Positions 45,901-56,310 of a DNA stretch of 64,000 nt are shown piece by piece. The stretch's first letter is position 1. Every line of letters begins with the position of its first letter. Under the pieces are notes generated by a model. The model saw only the letters and a program-made list of their open reading frames with translations, made no database searches and was not told the origin of the DNA. Source of the stretch: Vicugna pacos. Its lineage: Eukaryota; Chordata; Mammalia; Artiodactyla; Camelidae. The stretch covers positions 24,935,097 through 24,999,096 of the forward strand of contig NC_133021.1 of the NCBI RefSeq assembly GCF_048564905.1, written 5' to 3'. A program made the position numbers and the translations under genes.

Positions 45901-46370
45901 TTTGTAGGAAAAAATCAGAGAAAGGGCCAAAGAGTGGGGTTTCACTCTTGATTGCACCTCTCCTGGCTGGAAATGGAGCAGATAAGGACCTATTTTGACC
46001 TCTGAGTTACTCTTAGATGCTGTGCAGGAGAGATGTCACCTTACAACGGATTCAAAAATATATAACAGGGCCTAACCTACACAAGACCATGCAGAGAGTC
46101 ACTCAGAATTGCGTGATTTGTGCTCAAAATAACACAAAGACAGCTGTCAGACCTCTCCAGATGCAGGGCTGGGGGGACTCAACACAGAGGAACCTGGCCC
46201 ACCAAGTACTGGTAAATAGACTTTGCTCAAATGCCTCGAGCTGCAGGCAATTCCAGATGCCTGCTAGTGTTTGCTCCCACCCAGCCTGGAAGGGTGTCCA
46301 CACATCCCACCAGACAGGAACAGCCTCCCAGGTGGTGAAAGGCCTCCTTAAGGAAGTTATGCCCTGATTT
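43000..46370 (+). mobile_element. Endogenous retrovirus fossil, gammaretrovirus-like (class I)
   Basis: A decayed provirus remnant of about 3.4 kb. The first 0.4-1 kb resembles an LTR/leader: AAGCCTGAGCTGTAACTCGG (43150-43169) looks like the end of U3 or start of R. Gag-like parts follow: a proline-rich stretch near 44430-44530 and a capsid-like stretch near 45090-45285 with 'NEDPFEFLERIYLVCRHF'. A protease-like part lies near 45690-45930 (aspartyl-protease style 'DAGAT', 'SQSIPIMEVSRGVQN', 'ECPIPLVSRDLLC'). An integrase-like part lies near 46030-46365 ('RVTQNCVICAQNNTKT', 'QVVKGLLKEVMP'). I see no envelope and no clear second LTR. It has many breaks and is not intact. Age: old, well before the camelid radiation, judged by decay. 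Confidence 0.8.
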
Positions 46371-47168
46371 GATTGCAGTGCAAACTGCCTAATTCTGATG
46401 TGTTTTTTATTGAAAAAGCAATCTCTAAGAATGGAGAGGAAAACACATTTTTATCCTAAAAGAGTGAAACTGGAGAGCCTCCTTGGTCATTTCCTCTTTA
46501 AATGATCTCCTCCCTATCTTAAAAAAAAAAAAGAAAGAAAAACAAAAGAAAAAAAACTGTTGTTTAATGTCCCAGGAAGTTTTTTTTTAAAAACAAGCAG
46601 TTTGTCCCTTTTTCCTAAGCACAAGGCCAAAAATAGGAATTATTTGGCTTTCTCTTCTGAGGCAGATCAGTGTAAGCCCAGCCTGAAAAACTCCTCCTTG
46701 CCCATTGACTGAGGGAGCTGTCACGGAGGAATTCTGGGAGTCGCGATACACATTTCTACACAGACCGTCCAAATGGGAAACAAAGTGTGACCTGGTTTCC
46801 TTCGGAACCAGACCACACTTCTTCTTCTGTCCCCTTAGGGACGAGGCAGGGAAAACAGCTTCAGACCAACACTGCTATCTTCTTGATGCTGTCAACTTGA
46901 GTCACCCAACTTGGTCAGCCATCGGGTATAATCTGATTTTGTACGTATTTTGCATCTTGATTGAGTAAAAACAGGTTGCTTATCAAGACGTTTACTAATA
47001 ACGGCTCATCTTTGGGTGCTTCCCATGCGCCTGGCTCTCCTGCCGAGCCCTGCGTGTGCTGTCTCATTCTCACACTTAGGGACAATATTAAACCCAAGCA
47101 GTGGGACTAAGCCATCACTCTTGACCATGGGGCTCTAAACTTACAACTCAGTTATGGATCCAGGACAA
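46371..47168. other. Unassigned non-coding DNA
   Basis: Starts with an A-rich tract (46519-46556) just beyond the retroviral remnant. The rest shows no gene. 'GGTGCTTCCCATGCGCCTGG' near 47016 may be a trace of antisense MIR. Confidence 0.4.
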
Positions 47169-47170
47169 GA

Positions 47171-47613
47171 ACCTACAAATGCATTTTTTAAAATTTTTAA
47201 GTTGAAGTATAGTTGATGGACAGTAATGTACAAGTTACAAATGTACCATATAGTGATTCACAATGTTTCAAGGTTATAATCCATTTGTTGCTATAAAATA
47301 TTGGCTGCATTCCTCATGCTGTACAATATACCCTTGTAGCTTATTTTATATCGAATAGTTTGCACCTCTTACTCCCCTGCCCCTACATTGCCCCCACCGC
47401 GTGCCTCCCCTCTCCCCACTGGTAGCCACTAGTTTGTTCTCTGTATCTGTGAGTCTGCTTCTTTTTTGTTATATTCACTAATTTGTATTTTTTAGAGTCC
47501 ACACATATGTGATATCAACAGTATTTGTCTTTCTGTCCCACTTATTTCACTAAGCACAAAACCCCCCAAATCCATCCATGTTGTTGTAAATGGCAAAGAA
47601 AACCCTACAAATG
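47171..47613 (-). repeat. LINE-1 3' end, antisense
   Basis: Antisense LINE-1 3' UTR and ORF2 end: 'AAGTTGAAGTATAGTTGATG', GTGATTCACAATGTTTCAAG, 'TCTGTATCTGTGAGTCTGCT', 'AAATCCATCCATGTTGTTGT'. The flanks ACCTACAAATG (left) and ACCCTACAAATG (right, near 47602) look like a target duplication with one difference. The 3' UTR is a variant of the young ungulate type. Confidence 0.85.
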
Positions 47614-50600
47614 TTTACTAACACCGGTTGGTATGTGATTTATGCCAAATAAATGGAATGAACCACTATTTATATGGAGTCCAGAAAAGGGATGTTTTCA
47701 GCGCAGTGGAGACCAAAGACCAGAACACAGGACTGGAGGGAAGGCTGGTGTTGACTAGAGTGGAGGTACTGATGCCTGTCCTCTGTGGACAGAGGAACAG
47801 TATTAAAACTATCTTTGGCAGACTAGGAGGGAAGTCATTTTTTCTACAAACACTTTATGTTGTTCTTTACATTTGAAACGAGCTCAAAGACCAGACGTTC
47901 AATCCCAGAAAATATGTGTAGAGAAGCCCGTCAGTTTGCTGTTTGAAATCTCTCTAATTCTCCCCTTTCTTGCCACAAAATGGTCAGGTTCTTGGATTTC
48001 AGGACCCTTCCACCAGGGCCATGAGTTTTCCAGGCTGTCAGTTTCTAGTGAAGGAAAGCCCAGAATAAATGTGACTGATTATATTTTGAAGAAGGATGAA
48101 AAGGTCTCCCTACCCCCCTTAAAATTGTCATGACCTCTCTGCAATTTTGGGCAGATCTTTCAGGAAATATTAAGTGAGGCTGAAAATTCAGAGATCCCAG
48201 TCACTTTCTGGGCTACTTTAAAACATCCACAGTATTATGAATACAGTCTAAAAGATCATGGAACCATTGATTCCACTTGTGTTAGTAAATACAGCAGCTG
48301 CCTAGAATCAGAATGAAGAAAAATAATCAACTGAGAAAAAAGGATGAATTTTTATGGGAGCTAAAATGTCTTATGTGATATATTTTAATAGCTGCTAAGC
48401 ACCTCACCCCACACAAATATTGACTTCAAAGAAGACGTCACAGCATTAAAATTTGTTTTTACTTCCTCCTCAGTGTCCTACACAGAATATAAGACTTAAC
48501 TCAAGGACAGCTGAATAAAAAGTTTACCACTTAACACAGCAACTACCCAGCCTGAGCTGCAAATAAGCACTTCCTCTGGGGGTGCATGGATAGCCTGCCT
48601 TCGGAGGACAGATTTGGAACAAAAGAAAAGGAAGTGGTGAAGACAACTTCAACCTCAGATGTAGCAACAGTGTGTAACCAACATGGAAACTTGAAGGGGT
48701 CTTGTATTTTACACAATATATCGCTCTTTGCTTTTCTGGGTCCATTTCAACAAGAACTACAGACAATTCACGTCACAGATTTCTCTCACACCTAAATTCA
48801 AGCCTATGCCAATTGCACCCTGCTTCTTTTCTCACCATTGATTGAATTCTTTGCCAGTCACTAAACTGCCACAAAGTGTGTCCTGTATTGAAATAACATG
48901 TTAGCATTTCATAAATGAGTCCCAAATATTCACAAACTATTTTCAGACATGGTTATTTATGAAACTGTTAAAAACTCATTACTCTTGCTGTCCCTTTCAT
49001 GCGTTGAGTAGAAAATACAGTTTATTTCATGGCCCAGGGATACTGGTAATTTTGGAAGATATTTGCATTTAAGATGCATCACATAACTGGCATCAGTTTG
49101 TTTATTTAACATTATGTTTATGCACTTATCTGTTGGTAGTAATTCTAGTTGGTTCTTTTAAAGGGCTGTGTAGAGGGAATATATTTTGTGTTTATTTGAT
49201 GAATATAGTTGAAGTGTCTTATGCTTAGAACTGAGAATGGAGTCATCCCAGGAAAAATCTTAGTTGGACATTTACTGTCTTTCCATTAAACTGAACCAGG
49301 AGGGAAACAGGACTGACCCCAGGACAAAAATTACCCTGAGTCCTTTCCCTCTGTAAAGAGTCTGACTTCCCGTTCCATGTGGAATTGATGGAGAACATGT
49401 TAGAACTGACATGTTCACATCACTGACAGAAAAAGAAACATCTTTCTGCATCCGAGGCCCCTGAGTGTGAGAACAACATCTAGTCCCTCTGGTCCAGAGG
49501 GTTACTATACACACTTTTTTTTTCTACCATTTTACTTCAAATGACACACCCTTGTGTGCGTGTGTGTGCACGCGAGATGCCAGCCCTGTCCTTTGGAGGG
49601 GCTGAATGATCCTAGTTTCCCTCTCCATGGGTCTGTGGTCTTATTTTTCAGAAGCTCTTGCCTGAGACTGGGTTTGAGCAGCAGCCGGGTTGTGCTGACT
49701 AGTGCACAGCTGTCTTAAAAACAGTCCGGGGTGAGGTGGACAGTGCTGGGCAGAACTGGTAGGAACCCCTGATCTCGGCAGCCTGAGTCCCCTGTTTCTG
49801 GTGCCCTGGTTGTCTTCCTTGGTTCCTGACCCTCAGAACCTGACCCCTCTCTGTCCTGGATCATGGCCTGCAGCCATCACCTTGGACTTCTTTAGGCTTC
49901 TTTGTCCATGTTATTATTTTGATTTGCTAAGTAGGTCAAACCTGGCAATAACAGAGTGAATCCTAAATATTAAAACTGAATTATACCAATGACCCTAGAC
50001 CTCTTTTTTTCCCCACCTGTCACATCCAGTTATCACCACGTCCTCCCAGTTCTACTTCCTGAGCGAGTGTGGGATCTGTCCCCTCCTCCCCCAGGGCTCC
50101 ACTGTCACCATCACCTCACCTTAGGACCTTAGGGCCCTTTACTTGGGTAACTGCTCAGGGTACATCCAGCAGTCTCTGTCTGTGGCCCCTCCAGCTCCTC
50201 CTCCCCAGAATGCCAAAGGATGGATGCTCTGAAGCAGAACCACAATCACAGCTGTGCCCTGATAGGATACAGAGCTCTTCCTTGTTTTCCCATACCTTGG
50301 GAAGGATGTCAGCGCAGCTGGCTGGGCCCTTCAACCTCTTTCCAGTATCCCAGCCCCGCCCTGCCCTGTTGGCCCCCCCCCGCCACACCCACACGAAGCA
50401 CCACCTCCCTGGGCTCCTGTCTACACAGGCTCTGAGCTCTTTTTTCAGTAGGGTGCTTGCTCTTCTGTATGTGATATTCCCTGAGCCCTGGGACCCCTGC
50501 TCCCCGGAGCGGGGTGGGGATGTGCCTAGCTGCTGTAACTGTCAGGAATTCTGAGGAAAACACAGACCACCATCAAAATCTCACCAGAAAGTGATGGTGT

Positions 50601-51368
50601 TATTGTTTCAAGCAAGGAAAAGAATAAAAATAAGGTGTTCAAAGACTGGAGTGTTTGAATTCTAGCCTCAAAAATAATTTTCTGCTCAAACAAGTGACTA
50701 CTGTAATATCTCTCTGGCTGGTTCTCACCCCTGGAAGTACCTCTCTGAGCCCCTAATAACTACAAGATAACAATGAGTAAGAATTTTTTTCTTCCTGTCC
50801 TCAATCAACTTGGGTTTTACATGCACAATGAGGCTACAGTCCCAGCTTTTATGTGGCCAGAATGAATTCAGGACGGACAGATCTTTTCCCTAGATATATA
50901 ATCAGTTGACATCCACACAATCAATCAGATTGAAGGGCAGAAGAAGGGACAAAGGGTGATGTTTGGAGGCATGTTGAGGAAATGTCTATGTGACAAGGCA
51001 GATAGATATCCTGGCATTTTCATCTCTCACTTTCTGAAGGATTTGATTTCAGTACCTCCTTTGCCTTCAACCCTGTCTCTCAATTTAGATGGAAACAATG
51101 AAGAGATGGAAAGATCAAACAAATAGATCTTTGTGAAATGACAAAGAAGAAGCAGAGGAACAGTGGGGTCTTGGGGTGGGAGGAGGGGGCAGAGACTGGC
51201 TTGCCTTCCTGGCTGGTGGGGGTATGTGTGGTGGGGCGGTTAAAGAAGAGATGTGGCAGCTCACAGGAGTTGGAGGAGGTCTGCCTACCTCACCATCATC
51301 CCCTAATCCCAGCTCGTGGTGACGCGCTGCTCTTTAAATACAAGAGCGTTCAATTTAGAGAATCTTCT
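47614..51368. other. Unassigned non-coding DNA
   Basis: No gene recognised over 3.7 kb. The 161-codon frame at 50069-50554 is proline/serine-rich and lies in GC-rich sequence with opposed frames; I recognise no domain and do not call it a gene. A short GT/CG run is at 49555-49575 and a C-run at 50371-50380. Confidence 0.45.
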
Positions 51369-51371
51369 GCT

Positions 51372-51612
51372 GACATAGCAGAGTGACTCTGGAACCAGAC
51401 AGCTCATTATGGGTCCTGGCACCTCCACCTCCCAGCCACGTGATCCTGGACCAGTTTCTTAACCTTCCTGAACCTCAGTCTCCTTGTCTTTAAGTTGGAC
51501 ATGTAAATTGCACCAACGTCCCAGGATTGCTCTGAGGATATAGATGAGTTAAGATAAATATAAAGTAGGCGGGAGATTAAGTTTCAACAAATGTTAGATA
51601 TTATTACGTTAA
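51372..51612 (+). repeat. MIR SINE
   Basis: Sense MIR landmarks in order: 'GAGTGACTCTGGAACCAGAC', 'CACGTGATCCTGGACCAGTT', 'CCTGAACCTCAGTCTCCTTG', 'TTAAGATAAATATAAAG' and CAACAAATGTTAGATATTAT. Confidence 0.8.
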
Positions 51613-52017
51613 GCCAGTTGCTTAATTGTCTTGTGCCTTAGTTTTTCAATGTGTAAACTTGAACGGTCATTAGAAAAAATTAAGAATATTGTGAAAAAGC
51701 TGGAAAAATATGAACTAGCATGTCAACTTTGGAGACATATTTAGAAAGACTTCATTAACAAACAAGAAAAAAAAAACCTGTCCACACTTAGGCTTATTTC
51801 TTTTAAACACTTCTCCCTAAGGTGTCATTAATTCTAGCTGCTCCGCACATCAGCAGGCAGACAAGAAAAGTATCTGCCTTGAGGGGATAAAAATGGAGTT
51901 TCTTCATCGACTCTCCAAGTCCCTGTGAAATTCCAGTCCAGATTAGGCTGAGTTTCTGTTCTTTTGGGCAAACTGTCTGAAAGTGTAGAAGTCAACAATT
52001 AACTAGAATTTGTTAAG
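51613..52017. other. Unassigned non-coding DNA
   Basis: No gene or clear repeat seen. Confidence 0.4.
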
Positions 52018-52474
52018 TATAGACGGTCCCCAAGTAAAGATGGTTTGACTTTACCATGGTGCAAAAGCGACCCAAATTCAGTAGAAACCATACTTCACAT
52101 TCTGAATTGTGACCTTTTCCAGGGCTAGTGGTACACGATCCAATCTGCTTTCGGGAGGCTGGGCAACGGCCACAGCTCCCAGTCAGCCACGTGATCACGA
52201 GGGTGGACAGCCAGTACATTTACAATAATTCTGGACCCAGACAGCCATTCTGTTTTTCACTGTCAGTGCAGCGATCAATACATTACATGAGATTTTCAAC
52301 ACTTTATTATAAAACAGGCTTTGTATTAGATGATTTTGCCCAACTGTTGGCTAACATTTGTTCTCAGCATGTTTAAGGTAGGCTAGATTAAATGCATTTT
52401 CAACTTAACGGTACTTTCAATTTATGATGGGTTTATTGGAAAATGACTCCATTGCAAGTCGAGGAATTCTGTAC
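52018..52474 (+). mobile_element. MER2-type Tigger DNA transposon, both ends present
   Basis: A non-autonomous Tc1/mariner-superfamily element. Left terminus 'AGACGGTCCCCAAGTAAAGA'; internal text 'AGCTCCCAGTCAGCCACGTG' and 'AGATGATTTTGCCCAACTGT'; right terminus 'TTTATGATGGGTTTATTGGA' ... 'GCAAGTCGAGGAATTCTGTA'. The ends are inverted-repeat related (CGGTCCCCAAGT against 'GCAAGTCGAGGAATTC') and the element sits between TA dinucleotides. About 450 bases, moderately diverged, without coding capacity. Confidence 0.85.
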
Positions 52475-52477
52475 ATT

Positions 52478-52662
52478 TTATGTGCCAGATAACGGATTAG
52501 CTGCATTTCATGTCCACTGACAGGAACCTCGTGAGTAGAACTATGGTTATCTCATCTTACAGAGCAAAGACCAAGGTGCAGAGAAAGTTGAGTAAATAGT
52601 CAGGTCTGTCTGACTCCAGACCCTGTTGGCTCAACCACTGTATTATTCTACCTTGTTTTATC
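52478..52662 (-). repeat. MIR SINE, antisense
   Basis: 'ATCTTACAGAGCAAAGACCA', 'GTCAGGTCTGTCTGACTCCA' and 'GTGCCAGATAACGGATTAGC' are in the reverse-strand MIR order. It follows the MER2 element almost directly. Confidence 0.7.
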
Positions 52663-53398
52663 CTAAGCTTACTGGATAATGTTATTTTTCACCAAGTAAG
52701 TGTGTTGGAAGGGGCAAACTTTCCCCTCTACCCTTCTTGAGTTCTTGTGGCTGGACTAATGATACAATTGACACAAGACAGATTAACAGGAGAAAAAACA
52801 ACAAATTTTCATTCACACACAAGGAGGACTCATAAAAATAGGACCTAAGAAGTGGTCAAAGCAGACAGATTTTATACTTCTTAGACAAACAATACATTTG
52901 TGAAGAACTGCTGACACAAAGAAACTTAGGTTTTAGGTGTTCAGTCAATAAAGAATCCAAACATTTTGGTCTTGGGGTCCTAAATAAAAGAAGTTTGTTT
53001 ATCCAGGCTTCTCAGCCTGAATCTCCTATCTTTACCTGCAGATGCAGGGAGAGCACCTTTCTTATGGGAGGTTTATTTCCTGCTTTCAGGCAAACAGGAA
53101 GGAAGGTCACAGTGCCCCTCTTGCTTTGGTCATTTCGTAAGTAACTTTAATTCAAAGTAATCAATATGCTATTGTGGCATATTTTGGAGTGGGCCTATGT
53201 TCCAACCCTAAGTTCCAACAAGTGCAACATTTAACATGACTAATGTTGAAATATTTTTCAGTTATCAAATCCATATTCTTAGAAACATTTACAGATTTAC
53301 TAAAATGTGTTCTCTTGGGAAGACCTGTCATTCTGAGATGACATCTTTCCTCCATTTGTGGATTAATTGCCCTTCTGAAAATTAAATAATGGTCTCAG
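52663..53398. other. Unassigned non-coding DNA
   Basis: No gene recognised. 'ACAAGACAGATTAACAGGAG' and the following text may belong to an old repeat I cannot name. Confidence 0.4.
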
Positions 53399-53640
53399 GC
53401 TGCACTATAGTCTGAGTGTTTCTGTCCCTTCAAAATTCCTATATTAAAATCCTAACCCCAACAGAATGCTCTCAGGAAGTGTGACCTCTGGGAGTGATGA
53501 GGTCGTGAGGGTGGAGCCCATATGCATGGGATTAGTGCCCTCATAAAAGAGGCCCCACCTCCAAGTGTCATCACATTGGGGGTTAAGTTCCAACATGTGA
53601 ATCTTGAGAGGAAACAAGCATTCAGTTCATAACATGGCGT
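53399..53640. mobile_element. MaLR-type LTR fragments in inverted arrangement
   Basis: 53401-53560 reads as the 5' part of a MaLR-type LTR in sense ('CTATAGTCTGAGTGTTTCTG', 'GGGTGGAGCCCATATGCATG', 'TAAAAGAGGCCCC'). 53560-53637 reads as the same 5' part in antisense ('CCACCTCCAAGTGTCATCAC', 'GGGGGTTAAGTTCCAACATG', 'ACAAGCATTCAGTTCATAAC'). The two arms meet at AGAGGCCCCACC, a sequence shared by both strands of the family. Fossil, old. Confidence 0.7.
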
Positions 53641-53960
53641 TAGTAGATGGTAAATTTTCCTTCTTTTTGAAGAGCAAAACACAACCGAAAAAATAACTTC
53701 TTATGGATCTCGCCAAAGATTTATTTTAATTGATAGACTAGAAAACTTGAGAACATTGCAGACTGCTTTGCAGAATCTTCACTAGTTATGTAGGCTGAAG
53801 ACCTTGTCTCTCTAACATTGCTCTGTTTTCTGGAATTGCAAGAACTTATGCGGACATCTTGTTAAAAATCATACTCATAATTTGATTTGAATAAGCAAGT
53901 AAAAAAGATGTTTTTAAGTCAATTAAGGAAACTAATGATGGACTGACTCATATGATACCA
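53641..53960. other. Unassigned non-coding DNA
   Basis: No gene or clear repeat seen. Confidence 0.4.
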
Positions 53961-54010
53961 ATGAATTATTGTTACTTTATAAGGCATGAATTATTGTTAC
54001 TTTATAAGGC
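53961..54010. repeat. Perfect 25-base tandem duplication
   Basis: A 25-base unit beginning ATGAATTATTGTTACTTTAT is present twice without any difference (53961-53985 and 53986-54010), followed by the first four bases of a third. Seen directly. Confidence 0.95.
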
Positions 54011-55895
54011 ATGATAATAGCATTTAAAGTCCATATTTTTTAGAGACAGATACTGACATATGTAGATATAAAATGAGACACCCAGGGAGTTCCCTTCAAA
54101 ATACTTCAGCAAATTAAAAAAGTTAAAAAAAAAAAGGGAGAGATGAAGCCAACACATCAGTCTTGATAATTGTTTAATCAGGTTGATAGGGACATTTATA
54201 GTTATTTGAAATTTTTCATAATAAAGATGTATGTAATCATATGTAATATTCAAATCCTGTTGTCAAAAATCAGAATGTTCTTTCTGTCATTAACTATGTA
54301 GACTTGAATGATTTCCTCTTCTATAAAAATGTAGTGAGAATATCCAGTTTGCAGGTTGTTTCGGGGGTTAAATGAGATACCTGGCCCAAAAGGGGTCATC
54401 AGTCAATGTTACTTCTCTACCCTCCAACTTGTCTCCCCCTCTCCCACACAGTGTACAAATTCAGAGCCATAAACTTATATTTAGTTAGAAGCTATTCTCA
54501 TTTTACCAAATGAGATACCATGGAGTCTTAAAAACAACACACTTCTCTAGTGCAACTGTATGACTTCACTTATAACAACAAAACATAAAGACAACTTTTC
54601 AGAAACATAATTTGTATGAAGTTAAGATATAGTCAGAACAAGAAATGACAATCACTTGACATGGTGGTTGTAAAAGTGTTGCTTAGAAATGAAATTTTTT
54701 TAGAAATTCTAAATCCTTCCAAAATTCTATTTTATTCAAATTTTTGTAATAATTATATTTCATTAGTTAATGTTTATGCAGTTAAGGTATAGCTTATTTC
54801 ATGGTACTGGAAAAATCCTTCAGCTTAGATACATAAAGTTGCTTAAATTTCTTCTTAATTTAATGTAATTTTATGGAACACTTTTGAAATTATAAATGAT
54901 GTTGAAAATCTAGCAACTTTTTTCTGTAGCAAAAAAAATTGGTTTCTCTATTATTGTAAGTCATTATTAGTAATTTTCGTAGGTATATTTACTCTTTATT
55001 GGTGTAATATACTAAGGTCCTTAATGAAATAAGAAAGAATAATGCCTAAATTCAAGAAGACATCTTCGGAGGGTTTGATGAATCAAAATTACAAGGAACA
55101 TGTTAAGACGAAAACTGATCCAGAAGGTATATTTTTCCCTAGCTTATTTCTCAGATCACCCTATTATTGATTTTGAGTGTAAATTCGGTGCTACAAAAGG
55201 TACTCATTTTTGGAAATTTCTCAAAAGAGCAAATGTGTTTCCTGCGCTTTTTGCCACATGGATATTTTTTAGATTTTCAATTAAGACCTAACATTCATCA
55301 TCTTCACTGGCACACTCATGTACCCAGACCCTTTTAAAGGGCATTGGAACAATTTCATAAGTTAAATCCTGTCAAAAATAACCTATCAAGCAGATGACAA
55401 AAGGAACCTTTGCTTTGAAGCTTGGAAAAAAAAAAATTGCCTTTCACTCTGAAAAATCGTCTGCCTTTAGGATCTGTTTCATGTTTCTTCAAACGTTTCA
55501 TGTCAAACTTTTCCCAGAGCAAAATTTGAGATGAAGTTGAGTAATTTATTGTCAGCTTTAAACATATTGTATTTATTCCTCCCTTTGAGACCTTTTTTTC
55601 TCTGAGGTCCTCAGAAGCATTGAGATCACTGTGAATTGACTCTTTCGGTGGATGCTGGGAAAGGGGGCAGGACTGGAAGAAAGGGAGGAGGTGACAGGAA
55701 TACGAGGTAGGAGACCAACAAATGGGGAAGTGGAAGGTAGCATTTCTGGACCTGAAAATAGGTCAGCCCAGAAGTGAACACAACAAATATCAACAGAGGG
55801 TATGATCCTTGCATAACTTCATGAAACCAAACCAAGTCCAATAGTCTGTTTCAAAGAAGAGAGGAAAGGGCCTATATGTTGGGTGTCCTGAACTG
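54011..55895. other. Unassigned AT-rich non-coding DNA
   Basis: No gene recognised and no repeat I can name with confidence. Confidence 0.45.
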
Positions 55896-55899
55896 TGGT

Positions 55900-56065
55900 C
55901 ATTAGGCTCTTTCCATGTTTATCTTATGTCCTCCTCATGACAATGCCGTGAAATAGCTGCCTCGTTCCCAACATACAGATCAGAGGCTGACACTCAGGAA
56001 AATTATGAAGTAACTCTTAAGTGACCTTTGTGCCACAGTGGAACTCCTGTCAGTGAATTCTAAAG
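55900..56065 (-). repeat. MIR SINE, antisense, weak
   Basis: 'CCTCATGACAATGCCGTGAA', 'AACATACAGATCAGAGGCTG' and 'AAGTAACTCTTAAGTGACCT' follow the reverse MIR order with many differences. Confidence 0.5.
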
Positions 56066-56310
56066 CCTGTGATTCTCCCCCAATAGAAATCATCTTGCTA
56101 GAACATCAAAGTCCACTTCTCCCTACGGCCTGTTATTTTACTCAATTAAGATCCCAAATCAATCAACAGCATATGATAGAACCTGATGTAGGGAAATCCT
56201 GGGAGCTGAAGTCTTTTAAGCCATCAGTTAAAGAAAATCAGTGAGGCAATGCATCCAAATGGGGCAGAGACAAAAATCAGTAAATAGTTTAAATGACCCA
56301 TTTATTATCT

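Noticed and set aside
50069-50554. 161-codon proline-rich frame
   Set aside because: C-rich sequence, no domain, opposed overlapping frames, and no splice or promoter context.
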